From: Apilactobacillus apinorum | GTDB taxonomy: Bacteria > Bacillota > Bacilli > Lactobacillales > Lactobacillaceae | Assembly (NCBI RefSeq): GCF_001281175.1 | Contig: NZ_KQ440395.1 | Coordinates: 414,753-466,119 of the forward strand | DNA length: 51,367 nucleotides | Direction of reading: 5' to 3' | Part shown: piece after piece, positions 1 to 7,463 of the stretch | Position numbering within the stretch: position 1 is the stretch's first letter | Layout of the letters: every line of letters starts with the position of its first letter | Notes under the pieces: generated by a model | Databases searched by the model: none | Told to the model about the DNA's origin: nothing | What the model saw: only the letters and a program-made list of their open reading frames with translations | Program-made: the position numbers and the translations under genes

Positions 1-5
1 ATTAT

Positions 6-37
6 GAAAAGGTGCTAACTTCGGTTAGCGCTTTTCT
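6..37. terminator. Intrinsic terminator of an upstream gene
   Basis: The stem GCTAAC / GTTAGC closes a TTCG tetraloop at 14-29. It is extended by GAAAAG (6-11) pairing with CTTTTC (31-36). It ends transcription entering from the left of the window, just before tRNA-Thr; the A-rich and T-rich flanks allow use in either direction. Confidence 0.75.
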
Positions 38-56
38 TATATAGTTACATAAATTT

Positions 57-129
57 GCCGGCTTAGCTCAGTTGGTAGAGCATCGGTATCGTAAACCGGC
101 GGTCACAGGTTCAAGTCCTGCAGCCGGCA
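57..129 (+). tRNA. tRNA-Thr(CGT)
   Basis: The 73-nt sequence folds as a cloverleaf. The acceptor GCCGGCT pairs with AGCCGGC, the D-stem is GCTC/GAGC, and the anticodon stem TCGGT/ACCGG holds the loop ATCGTAA. Anticodon CGT is at 90-92 and reads ACG threonine codons. The T-stem has an apparent A-C mismatch at its base. CCA is not encoded. The gene stands alone between two terminators. Confidence 0.96.
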
Positions 130-130
130 T

Positions 131-168
131 AAAAAAACTAGGATGTCTTACTCATCCTAGTTTTTTTA
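131..168 (+). terminator. Terminator of tRNA-Thr
   Basis: CTAGGATG (138-145) pairs with CATCCTAG (153-160) around a 7-nt loop. An A-run precedes the stem and a T-run follows it, giving a strong intrinsic terminator. Confidence 0.9.
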
Positions 169-265
169 TGCGGTATTGATATAAAAGATTAAAAATTGAT
201 TAAAATTAAATCGAAGCGTATAATTACCGTTGCTGTAGTTATATTTTTGTCTGGAGGACTTAGAC

Positions 266-1864
266 TTGGATAATATTGATAATAATCAATCTAAGGGATT
301 GATTTCACTAACGTTAACTGAATCATTGGAACGTTTCAGTTATTATGGCATGCAAGCAATTTTACTATATTACATGTATTACTCAATCAGTCGGGGAGGA
401 TTGGGTTTTACACCATCAACAGCAGCTTCAATCTTTGCAATCTATGGTTCACTTAGCTACTTAGCTGCTGCTTGCGGAGGATACATAAGTGATCGTATTT
501 TAGGTGGAAAAAGAACTGTTTCTCTTGGGGCAATAATGATTATTATTGGACAGTTAATATTATCCATTCCACTTTCTAACATGATTTTGCTATTATTTGT
601 TTCATTAATTTTCTTAACTGTTGGAATGGGATTACTAAAGCCTACTATTACCACTATGGTCGGAAATTTATATGATGAACGATACAACACTAGAGCTTAT
701 CGTTTTACTATTTTCTTATCAGGAATTAATATTGGGGCCTTTTTAGCACCAATTATCATTGGATTTTTAGGAATGCACGTTAATTTTCATTTAGGGTTCT
801 TCACTGGAGCCATAGCAATGTTAATTGGACTTTGCATCTTTGAGTATCATACTAAAGATTACAATCAAAATAATAGTATTTATACGTCTGATCCGATTGA
901 GCCTTATGAAGTTCGTAAGATATTTGATCGAATCTTATTCTGTGTTGTTTCAATTGCATTAGTATTTTTATTAATGTATTCTTTTGATGCTGTAAATTTA
1001 ACTAATATTATTACTTTATTAAGTGTTATCACAGTTGTGATTCCATTCATTTATTTCTTTGTGATTATTACTAGTAATGATACCGACCCAGCCGAAAGAA
1101 GGGGCATGTTAATTTATGTCATCCTATTCATTGGAGCAGCCTTCTTTTGGGGAATTGAAGAACAAGGTCCAATCGTATTGGCAATTATGGCCAACGGAAA
1201 TACAGATAATGACTTCACTATTTGGAAATATGGATTACTAACATTTTTCATTGTTGTGTTTGCGATTATTGGTTATTTTTTACATAAGAAAACTGATAGT
1301 AAATTACTCAAACTATTTACAGCAGCAATCGCCGTATTCTTTATTTTAATTGCTGCACTTCATAATGGAGACTTTTATGTTCATATTTCAAGAACATGGT
1401 ATCAAGCAATTAACCCACTATTTATTTTAATATTTACACCAATCTTTGCTAAGCTATGGCATCATCATGAAAGTAGTGCCATTAAAACTTTCCCAATCGG
1501 AGTGTTATTAGCAAGTATTGGTTGTTTGGTACTATATTTACCAATTCGCTTTTTAAATGGTGGAAGCGTTAATCCATTATGGATTGTTTTAACTGTTGGT
1601 ATTATTTGTTTAGGTGAAATGTTAATCTCTCCAGTGGGACTTTCTGTAACGTACAGATTAGCACCAAAGAACTTTGTTTCTCAAATGATGGGAGTTTGGT
1701 ATTTATCTGACGCCGCTGGACAAGCGATTAATTCTCAAGTAGTAAGATACTTCTCTGTTGAGAATGTAGATTACTTTTTAGTGCTTGGAATCATTGGAAT
1801 TGTATTGTCTGCATTAATGTTTGGAATACTTCATTTCATTCTTAGAAAGGTTCCCAAAAAATAA
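266..1864 (+). CDS. dtpT: POT family di-/tripeptide:proton symporter
   Basis: This 532-residue membrane protein of the POT/PTR2 (SLC15-like) family imports di- and tripeptides with protons, a main nitrogen source for lactic acid bacteria. The E-x-x-E-R-F-S-Y-Y-G-M signature lies at residues 19-29 in the first membrane helix, with the proton-coupling E19, E22 and R23 present. A second family-like region, F-x-x-F-x-x-G-I-N-x-G, lies near residue 150. Repeated hydrophobic helices run to the C-terminus. The start is TTG, chosen because GGAGG at 253-257 lies 8 nt upstream and no better start is visible. It is monocistronic. The POT family assignment is firm; the exact peptide range is inferred. 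Confidence 0.93.
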   Translation: MDNIDNNQSKGLISLTLTESLERFSYYGMQAILLYYMYYSISRGGLGFTPSTAASIFAIYGSLSYLAAACGGYISDRILGGKRTVSLGAIMIIIGQLILSIPLSNMILLLFVSLIFLTVGMGLLKPTITTMVGNLYDERYNTRAYRFTIFLSGINIGAFLAPIIIGFLGMHVNFHLGFFTGAIAMLIGLCIFEYHTKDYNQNNSIYTSDPIEPYEVRKIFDRILFCVVSIALVFLLMYSFDAVNLTNIITLLSVITVVIPFIYFFVIITSNDTDPAERRGMLIYVILFIGAAFFWGIEEQGPIVLAIMANGNTDNDFTIWKYGLLTFFIVVFAIIGYFLHKKTDSKLLKLFTAAIAVFFILIAALHNGDFYVHISRTWYQAINPLFILIFTPIFAKLWHHHESSAIKTFPIGVLLASIGCLVLYLPIRFLNGGSVNPLWIVLTVGIICLGEMLISPVGLSVTYRLAPKNFVSQMMGVWYLSDAAGQAINSQVVRYFSVENVDYFLVLGIIGIVLSALMFGILHFILRKVPKK

Positions 1865-1887
1865 TTGTTATAAAATGAAAAAAAGTG

Positions 1888-1916
1888 TTGACTCATTCTA
1901 CGATTTTCGATATTAT
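1888..1916 (+). promoter_or_regulatory. Promoter P1 of the tRNA-Tyr/tRNA-Gln unit
   Basis: TTGACT (1888-1893) and TATTAT (1911-1916) are separated by exactly 17 bp. The -10 region and the following bases are repeated at P2, 101 bp downstream. It resembles the upstream member of a tandem stable-RNA promoter pair. Confidence 0.8.
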
Positions 1917-1988
1917 ATTATATGTTGATTGGTTGAGAGATATCAATCAGCGTCGCAGTTTTAACACTTGCGATTAGATAAAAAGTTA

Positions 1989-2017
1989 TTGACATGTAAG
2001 TATGATTTTGATATTAT
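1989..2017 (+). promoter_or_regulatory. Promoter P2 of the tRNA-Tyr/tRNA-Gln unit
   Basis: A consensus TTGACA (1989-1994) is followed after 17 bp by TATTAT (2012-2017). Initiation would fall near 2024, about 25 nt before tRNA-Tyr. This is one of the closest matches to the housekeeping sigma consensus in the window. Confidence 0.85.
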
Positions 2018-2048
2018 ATTTTTTGTTGATTACATTTTGTATCTTTTC

Positions 2049-2131
2049 GGAGGGGTAGCGAAGTCTGGCTAAACGCGGCGGACTGTAAATCCGCTCCTTC
2101 GGGTTCGGTGGTTCGAATCCACTCCCCTCCA
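2049..2131 (+). tRNA. tRNA-Tyr(GTA)
   Basis: This is a class II tRNA of 83 nt with a long variable arm. The acceptor GGAGGGG pairs with CCCCTCC, and the anticodon loop contains GTA. The T-arm is GGTGG-TTCGAAT-CCACT. CCA is not encoded. It is cotranscribed with tRNA-Gln 7 nt downstream. Confidence 0.97.
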
Positions 2132-2138
2132 TTTTTAT

Positions 2139-2210
2139 TGGGCTATAGCCAAGTGGTAAGGCAACGGGTTTTGATCCCGTGATGCGCTGGTTCGAACCCA
2201 GCTAGCCCAA
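2139..2210 (+). tRNA. tRNA-Gln(TTG), copy 1
   Basis: This 72-nt tRNA has acceptor TGGGCTA/TAGCCCA and anticodon TTG in the loop of the ACGGG/CCCGT stem. It is identical over its whole length to the copy at 11233-11304. CCA is not encoded. Confidence 0.97.
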
Positions 2211-2216
2211 CTACTT

Positions 2217-2250
2217 AAAATGACTGACTTTCATAGTCGGTCATTTTTTT
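2217..2250 (+). terminator. Terminator of the tRNA-Tyr/Gln unit
   Basis: TGACTGACT (2221-2229) pairs with AGTCGGTCA (2235-2243) with one G-T pair, closed by a 5-nt loop, and is followed by eight T. The proC -10 element begins only a few bases later. Confidence 0.9.
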
Positions 2251-2252
2251 TA

Positions 2253-2261
2253 TGTTATAAT
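2253..2261 (+). promoter_or_regulatory. Extended -10 promoter of proC
   Basis: TG (2253-2254), one base, then TATAAT (2256-2261) form an extended -10 element directly after the T-run of the tRNA terminator. No good -35 is visible, as expected for this promoter type. Confidence 0.6.
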
Positions 2262-2291
2262 ATATTCAATATTTCGCTTCAGGAGGTTACT

Positions 2292-3071
2292 ATGAAAATT
2301 GGTTTTATTGGAGTAGGAGCAATGGCTAAGGCAATGATTAAGGGATTTATCAATTCTAATCAAGTTAAGCCAGAAGACATTTACGTTCATGCTCCTCATA
2401 TTGGTAAGTACAAGCAATTCGCAGAAGAATTAGGGGTAAATTGTAGTAACAATAATCAAGAAGTAGTTAAAAGCAGTGATTTAATTATTTTAGCTGTTGG
2501 ACCTAAGCAAGTTGTGGATGTTTTAAGAGAGGTAAGAGACGACTTAGTACATAAAACATTAGCATCCATCGTTTGGCAAGTATCATTAGAACGACTAGAA
2601 GAATTAACTAGTTATGATTTGCCAATCATTCGTTTGATTCCAAATGTTAACGTTGAAGTGAACGAAGGAATGTTAATTTATAAGAGTAATGAAAATCTAG
2701 ATGGTGAATCATTAAATGAAATAGTTCATGTTTTTGATTTACTAGGTAAGACAATCGAAGTTGAAGAAGATAAATTTGATGTTTCTGGATCATTGATGGG
2801 TTGTACACCTGCATATGCATATTTATTTGCCGATATTTTCAGTCGGAGTGCTGTTAATCACGGTTTAGATAAACAAACAGCTACTGAAATGGTAGCCCAA
2901 GCAATTTTAGGTTCAATGAAAATGATTGATAAATCTGAAAAATCACCAAGCGATTTAATCGATGATGTTTGTTCACCTGCTGGTGGAACCATCAAAGGTT
3001 TATTAGCATTAAAAAAGAGTGGTTTTGAAAAAGCAGTTATTGATTGCTTTGATGCAACGCAAGAAGAGTAA
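2292..3071 (+). CDS. proC: Pyrroline-5-carboxylate reductase
   Basis: It reduces 1-pyrroline-5-carboxylate to proline with NAD(P)H, the last step of proline synthesis, in the cytosol. The 259-residue protein begins with a Rossmann nucleotide-binding loop (residues 4-12, G-F-I-G-V-G-A-M-A). The C-terminal dimerisation domain carries G-C-T-P-A-Y-A-Y where most homologues have G-S-G-P-A-Y, and a C-S-P-A-G-G-T loop near residue 221. The ATG at 2292 is chosen because AGGAGG lies 6 nt upstream; the longer frame from 2220 starts inside the tRNA terminator. No proA or proB is nearby, so its substrate may come from ornithine or from genes elsewhere. Confidence 0.92.
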   Translation: MKIGFIGVGAMAKAMIKGFINSNQVKPEDIYVHAPHIGKYKQFAEELGVNCSNNNQEVVKSSDLIILAVGPKQVVDVLREVRDDLVHKTLASIVWQVSLERLEELTSYDLPIIRLIPNVNVEVNEGMLIYKSNENLDGESLNEIVHVFDLLGKTIEVEEDKFDVSGSLMGCTPAYAYLFADIFSRSAVNHGLDKQTATEMVAQAILGSMKMIDKSEKSPSDLIDDVCSPAGGTIKGLLALKKSGFEKAVIDCFDATQEE

Positions 3072-3094
3072 TATTTTGAGGGGATTGTTAGATA

Positions 3095-3814
3095 ATGGCT
3101 TTGCCAATTTATATTCAAATTCATAATTCAATCAAAAAGAATATCGAAGATGGAAAATGGAAACTAGGTAGTCGCATACCTTCTGAACGTCAATTATCAG
3201 CTGAATTTAATGTCAGCAGAATGACTTTAAGACAAGCCATTCAAACGTTAGTTGATGAAGGAATTTTGGACCAAAGAGTTGGATCTGGTACTTATGTTTC
3301 CAATCAAAAGGTACAAGAAAAAATGTCTGGAGTTACTGGTTTTTCAGACATAATGATTGCCCAAGGAAAACATCCATCGAGTAAAACAGTCTCATATCAT
3401 ATGTTAGAACCATCATTAAGTGAGATTGAAAAACTAAACATTTCTGAAAACGAGAAAGTTTTAAGAATGGAAAGAATCAGATATGGTGATAATATTCCAA
3501 TTTGTTTTGAAATTGCGACCGTACCTGAGAAGTTTATTGATGGTCTAAGTAAAGATGACGTTTCCCATTCTTTCTATGCATCATTAAAAGAAAAAAAGAG
3601 ATTAACGCCAAAGGTATCACGTCAAAACGTTTCAGCTACTTTGGCATCTGAAAGAATTGCTGAATTTCTGGATATTAAAAAAGGTGATGCAATCTTATTA
3701 TTACGTCAGGTAACTGAACTACAAAATGGCGAACCATTTGAATACGTTAGAACTCAATATGTCGGTGAAAGATTCGAATTTTATTTAGACAGTAAAAAAA
3801 GTACATTTGATTAA
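3095..3814 (+). CDS. GntR family regulator, HutC/UTRA type
   Basis: This 239-residue DNA-binding repressor or activator has an N-terminal winged helix-turn-helix at about residues 5-68. It shows the typical P-S-E-R-Q-L-S-x-x-F-x-V-S-R-M-T-L-R-Q-A pattern and the G-x-G-T-Y-V wing. A C-terminal UTRA effector-binding domain (about 90-235) follows. Regulators of this subfamily bind small ligands such as phosphosugars or amino acid catabolites; nothing in the sequence identifies this ligand. It follows proC by 23 nt with a GAGGGG site before the ATG, so the two are probably cotranscribed. That makes proC or an unlinked gene a possible target. Confidence 0.9.
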   Translation: MALPIYIQIHNSIKKNIEDGKWKLGSRIPSERQLSAEFNVSRMTLRQAIQTLVDEGILDQRVGSGTYVSNQKVQEKMSGVTGFSDIMIAQGKHPSSKTVSYHMLEPSLSEIEKLNISENEKVLRMERIRYGDNIPICFEIATVPEKFIDGLSKDDVSHSFYASLKEKKRLTPKVSRQNVSATLASERIAEFLDIKKGDAILLLRQVTELQNGEPFEYVRTQYVGERFEFYLDSKKSTFD

Positions 3815-3829
3815 TCAAATGTACTTTTT
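3796..3829. terminator. Bidirectional terminator between gntR and tagA
   Basis: A perfect palindrome, GTACATTTGATT followed by AATCAAATGTAC (3801-3824), is flanked by A-runs and T-runs. It contains the GntR stop codon and serves both convergent genes. Confidence 0.9.
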
Positions 3830-3832
3830 GTT

Positions 3833-4558
3833 TTATTTTTGTTTCTTTTGTTTTTTAATTAAACGAATAAATTTGGGTAACGCTAACATACGTTTAAATC
3901 TAGTTGGTTCTTTAATTAAACGATATAACCATTCAATACGATGGTTGATCCAAAATTGTGGAGCTCTTTGGACGTGACCTGATAAAACATCAAAGCTACC
4001 ACCTAAGCCAATCCATAATCCATCGTTTTGTTGACGGTATTTTTCAATAAAGTATTCTTGTTTAGGAAAACCTAACGCAACAAATACCATATCAGGTTTA
4101 TTTTGTGCGATTTCAGCAGCAATTTCGTCACTATCGTTAAAATACCCGTCATGATATCCAGCAACGCTTAAATCGGGATATTTTTGCGGAATAATGGTTT
4201 TTAAATCGGCAATGACTTCTGGTTTTGCTCCCAGGAAGTAAGCAGATTTATGATTTTGATTTCCCCACGCTAATAGGTCTAATAAAACATCGTAACCAGT
4301 AATTCTTTCGCTCATATCTGATCCTAGTATGTTTGCACCCATGACAATGCCGACTCCGTCTGGAACTAAGTAATCAGCTTTTTTGATGGTTTCAGCATAT
4401 TGATTATCGTTTAAAGCAGCTACCACAATTTCTGGATTAGCTGTTACAACAAATGTATTTTGTCTTTGATTGATACGTTCTTTTAGTCCATCCATAAAAT
4501 TATTAAATGAACTGTTTAAAAAATCGAAACCCAAAATATTTACTTTTTTATTTTCCAT
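3833..4558 (-). CDS. tagA: WecG/TagA/CpsF family N-acetylmannosaminyltransferase
   Basis: The family transfers N-acetylmannosamine from UDP-ManNAc to lipid-linked GlcNAc-pyrophosphoryl-undecaprenol, the second step of wall teichoic acid linkage-unit synthesis, at the inner membrane face. The 241 residues cover a full-length enzyme. Seen are the T-A-N-P-E-I-V segment (about residues 39-45), P-D-G-V-G-I-V (about 86-92) holding the catalytic Asp, and a late G-L-G-G-S-F-D-V-L-S-G motif. The C-terminus is basic (I-K-K-Q-K-K-Q-K), fitting peripheral membrane attachment. The ATG has GAAGG about 9 nt upstream. It is monocistronic and convergent with the GntR gene. The same fold also serves capsule and enterobacterial antigen pathways, so the exact glycan is inferred. 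Confidence 0.87.
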   Translation of the reverse strand: MENKKVNILGFDFLNSSFNNFMDGLKERINQRQNTFVVTANPEIVVAALNDNQYAETIKKADYLVPDGVGIVMGANILGSDMSERITGYDVLLDLLAWGNQNHKSAYFLGAKPEVIADLKTIIPQKYPDLSVAGYHDGYFNDSDEIAAEIAQNKPDMVFVALGFPKQEYFIEKYRQQNDGLWIGLGGSFDVLSGHVQRAPQFWINHRIEWLYRLIKEPTRFKRMLALPKFIRLIKKQKKQK

Positions 4559-4602
4559 CTCTATACCTTCAAATAAATTATTATGATTATTTCTTTAATT
4601 AA

Positions 4603-4611
4603 TGATAAAAT
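4603..4611 (+). promoter_or_regulatory. Candidate extended -10 promoter of pncB-nadE
   Basis: TG-A-TAAAAT (4603-4611) lies about 46 nt before the pncB start in the 98-bp divergent gap with tagA. No strong -35 is visible, so the call is tentative. Confidence 0.4.
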
Positions 4612-4656
4612 AAAAGACAATAAAATGCGACATGTATTAGGAGGATTTCATTAAAA

Positions 4657-6129
4657 ATGTCAAATCAATTTGATAATTTAACATTACATACTGATGCATA
4701 TGAAATCAATATGATGCAAACATACTTTAAAGCAGGTTTGCAAAATCGCCACGCTGTATATGAAGTTTACTTTAGAAAAATGCCATTCGAAAATGGTTTT
4801 GCTATTTTCGCTGGATTAGAAAAAGTAATCGATTATATTCAAAATATTAACTTCACTGATGAAGATATTGAATTTTTGCGAAGTCAAAATGAATATAGTG
4901 AAGAATTTTTAACATACTTAAGTAATTTCAAATTTACTGGATCAATTCGTTCATTTGTAGAAGGAGAGTTAGTCTTTAACAACGAACCAATGCTACAAGT
5001 TGAAGGAAACGTTTGCGAATGTCAATTGGTAGAAACAGCAATATTAAATATTGTTAATTATCAAACTTTAATCGCAACTAAAGCAGCTAGAATTAGAATG
5101 GCCGCTGGTAACGATCCACTACTAGAATTTGGTAGTCGTAGAGCGCAAGAAACTGAAGCCGCTTTATGGGGAACTAGAGCTGCCTACATTGGTGGCTTTA
5201 ATGCTACTTCCAACGTTTTAGCTGGAAAGAACTTTAATATTCCAATTAGTGGTACCCATGCGCATTCATTAGTGGAATTATTCCAAGACGACTACAAAGC
5301 CTTTAAGGCATATGCAAACAGTCATCATGAGTGTGTCTTTTTAGTTGATACTTTTGACACATTGAAGAGTGGCGTCCCTAATGCGATTAAAGTCGCTAAA
5401 GAATTAGGTGATAAGATTCACTTTGCCGGAGTTAGAATTGATTCTGGTGATATGGCATACTTATCAAAACGAGTACGTGAAATGTTAGACGATGCTGGTT
5501 TCCCTAATGCTAAGATTTTTGCTTCAAATGACTTGGATGAAAAAACCATCACTAGTTTAAAGATGCAAGATGCTAAGATTGATGTTTGGGGAATTGGAAC
5601 TAAGTTAATTACTGCGTTTGATCAACCTGCATTAGGAGCCGTTTACAAGATGGTTTCAGTTGAAAATGATGATGGTGAAATGGTGGATACAATTAAGCTA
5701 TCTAATAACGCTGAAAAAGTTTCTACACCAGGTAAAAAACAAGTATGGCGTGTTACCGAAAGAAAAGATGGTAAGTCAGAAGGGGATTACATCACATTGA
5801 ATGATGAAAATCCTAATGAAGAATCTGAACTATACATGTTCCATCCACAATATACTTATATCAATAAGACACTTACTGATTTTGTTGCCAAGCCACTACT
5901 AACTGATATTTTTGTAGATGGTAAGTTGATTTATAACCAACCAGAATTATCTGATATTAAAGCCCATAGTGAAGAAGTATTATCTTCATTATGGCCTGAA
6001 TACAAACGTGAGTTAAATCCTCAGGAATATCCAGTTGATTTATCAACTAAGTGTTGGGACAACAAGATGAGTATTATTAAAGAAGTCCATGCTCAAATTA
6101 AACAAAAACAAGATAAGGGTGAATTATAA
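4657..6129 (+). CDS. pncB: Nicotinate phosphoribosyltransferase
   Basis: It converts nicotinate and PRPP, with ATP, to nicotinate mononucleotide, the entry step of NAD salvage (Preiss-Handler pathway). The 490-residue length fits the long bacterial form. The N-terminal [10 protein letters not shown] segment (about residues 10-19) and the S-G-T-H-A-H-S-L-V segment (about 198-206) with the regulatory phosphorylated His are present. AGGAGG lies 11 nt before the ATG. Its stop codon overlaps the nadE start (TAATG), so the two are translationally coupled. The arrangement suggests dependence on external nicotinate or nicotinamide. Confidence 0.96.
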   Translation: MSNQFDNLTLHTDAYEINMMQTYFKAGLQNRHAVYEVYFRKMPFENGFAIFAGLEKVIDYIQNINFTDEDIEFLRSQNEYSEEFLTYLSNFKFTGSIRSFVEGELVFNNEPMLQVEGNVCECQLVETAILNIVNYQTLIATKAARIRMAAGNDPLLEFGSRRAQETEAALWGTRAAYIGGFNATSNVLAGKNFNIPISGTHAHSLVELFQDDYKAFKAYANSHHECVFLVDTFDTLKSGVPNAIKVAKELGDKIHFAGVRIDSGDMAYLSKRVREMLDDAGFPNAKIFASNDLDEKTITSLKMQDAKIDVWGIGTKLITAFDQPALGAVYKMVSVENDDGEMVDTIKLSNNAEKVSTPGKKQVWRVTERKDGKSEGDYITLNDENPNEESELYMFHPQYTYINKTLTDFVAKPLLTDIFVDGKLIYNQPELSDIKAHSEEVLSSLWPEYKRELNPQEYPVDLSTKCWDNKMSIIKEVHAQIKQKQDKGEL

Positions 6130-6956
6130 TGCGCGATAAGCAAGCTGAAATTATTGATGCGTTAATGGTTAAACCATCAATTGATTCAAAAGAAGAAATT
6201 AGAAATAGTGTTGAATTTTTAAAGAGCTATCTAAAGAAATACCCATTTTTAAAAACATTTGTATTGGGAATTTCAGGTGGTCAAGATTCTACATTAACTG
6301 GTAAATTAGCTCAAATTGCAATTAGCGAAATGCGTGAAGAAACTAAAGATGATTCATATCAATTTATTGCTGTTCGACTACCATATGGTACGCAAGCAGA
6401 TGAATCAGATGCAATGGATTCAATTGCATTTATCGGTGCTGATAAGACATTTAGAGTTGATATTAAACCAATGGCAGATGCAGCAATGAAAGCTGTTGAA
6501 GAAAATGGTTTAGATATTTCTGACTTTAACAAAGGAAATATCAAAGCACGTCAAAGAATGATTGCCCAATATGCAATTGCTGGTCAAACTAGCGGTGCTG
6601 TTTTAGGTACTGACCATGCTGCTGAAGCAGTAACTGGTTTTTACACTAAATTTGGGGATGGTGCTGCTGATATCACGCCACTATGGCGACTAGATAAGCG
6701 CCAAGGAAAAGCAATGTTGAATGAACTAAATGCACCTAAGCATTTATACGAAAAGACACCAACTGCTGACCTAGAAGATGATCGTCCAGCTTTACCAGAT
6801 GAAGTAGCACTAGGTGTGACTTATGACGATATCGACAATTACCTAGAAGGTAAAGATATTGATGATTCGGCTGCAGAAAAGATTGAAAACTGGTATATTA
6901 AAACTGAACACAAACGTCATCTACCAATCACCATTTACGATGACTTTTGGAAATAA
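6129..6956 (+). CDS. nadE: Ammonia-dependent NAD+ synthetase
   Basis: It amidates deamido-NAD to NAD using ATP and ammonia, completing the salvage route begun by PncB. The 275 residues correspond to the short ammonia-dependent form without a glutaminase domain. The ATP-pyrophosphatase P-loop S-G-G-Q-D-S is at residues 49-54. The G-T-D-H-A-A-E-A and [12 protein letters not shown] segments of the active site follow. The start shares one base with the pncB stop. It is followed after 18 nt by an unrecognised small gene in the same operon. Confidence 0.96.
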   Translation: MRDKQAEIIDALMVKPSIDSKEEIRNSVEFLKSYLKKYPFLKTFVLGISGGQDSTLTGKLAQIAISEMREETKDDSYQFIAVRLPYGTQADESDAMDSIAFIGADKTFRVDIKPMADAAMKAVEENGLDISDFNKGNIKARQRMIAQYAIAGQTSGAVLGTDHAAEAVTGFYTKFGDGAADITPLWRLDKRQGKAMLNELNAPKHLYEKTPTADLEDDRPALPDEVALGVTYDDIDNYLEGKDIDDSAAEKIENWYIKTEHKRHLPITIYDDFWK

Positions 6957-6974
6957 GAAGGGAAATTTATAATT

Positions 6975-7391
6975 ATGAAAAAGAACAAGATGGCAATTTA
7001 TGCTCCATTACTATCTGATTTAATCACTAACACTAATAAAGTGGGAGAAGAAATGAGTCATGATTACGAACCACTAGAAGATGCGGTTGCTAAGAATGAC
7101 TATGCTGGAATTGATTTAGCTAAGACAAAACAAACTTTCCAGGATGGAACTGATCAATACCAAGGCTTTTTAGTTCAATTACAAAACGCTGATGTACCTG
7201 CTAAAGAATTAGGACGTCACTCAGTATTAACTGAAGCATATGCTGACTATGTTAAGGGATGCCAAGACATGGTTGATAGCATTAGCGCCGATAAAATTGA
7301 TGTCGAAGCTTTCAATGCTGCTGGTCAAGCACAACAAGATAGCATTGAAAGAGTATTTAAGACTGCTCAAAAAATCATGATGTCAATGTAA
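6975..7391 (+). CDS. Unrecognised 138-residue protein downstream of nadE
   Basis: I do not recognise this protein. It is soluble, without a signal peptide or membrane segment, and looks largely helical: polar, rich in Ala, Asp and Gln, with a basic N-terminus (M-K-K-N-K). Spacing of hydrophobics suggests a helical bundle. GAAGGGA lies before the ATG, 18 nt after nadE, and a strong terminator follows, so it is the last gene of the pncB-nadE operon. A role in NAD metabolism or in a stress response coupled to it is only a guess from position. Confidence 0.75.
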   Translation: MKKNKMAIYAPLLSDLITNTNKVGEEMSHDYEPLEDAVAKNDYAGIDLAKTKQTFQDGTDQYQGFLVQLQNADVPAKELGRHSVLTEAYADYVKGCQDMVDSISADKIDVEAFNAAGQAQQDSIERVFKTAQKIMMSM

Positions 7392-7395
7392 TAAT

Positions 7396-7432
7396 TAAAG
7401 ATAGTTGGTAATTACTACCAGCTATTTTTTTG
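7396..7432 (+). terminator. Terminator of the pncB-nadE operon
   Basis: ATAGTTGGTA (7401-7410) pairs with TACCAGCTAT (7416-7425) around ATTAC and is followed by seven T. Confidence 0.9.
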
Positions 7433-7463
7433 CTTAAAAAGACGTGAAGATAGGATGATATCA

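Noticed and set aside
2220-2291. Upstream extension of proC by 24 codons.
   Set aside because: It begins in the tRNA terminator and precedes the likely promoter; the ATG at 2292 has a perfect ribosome site.
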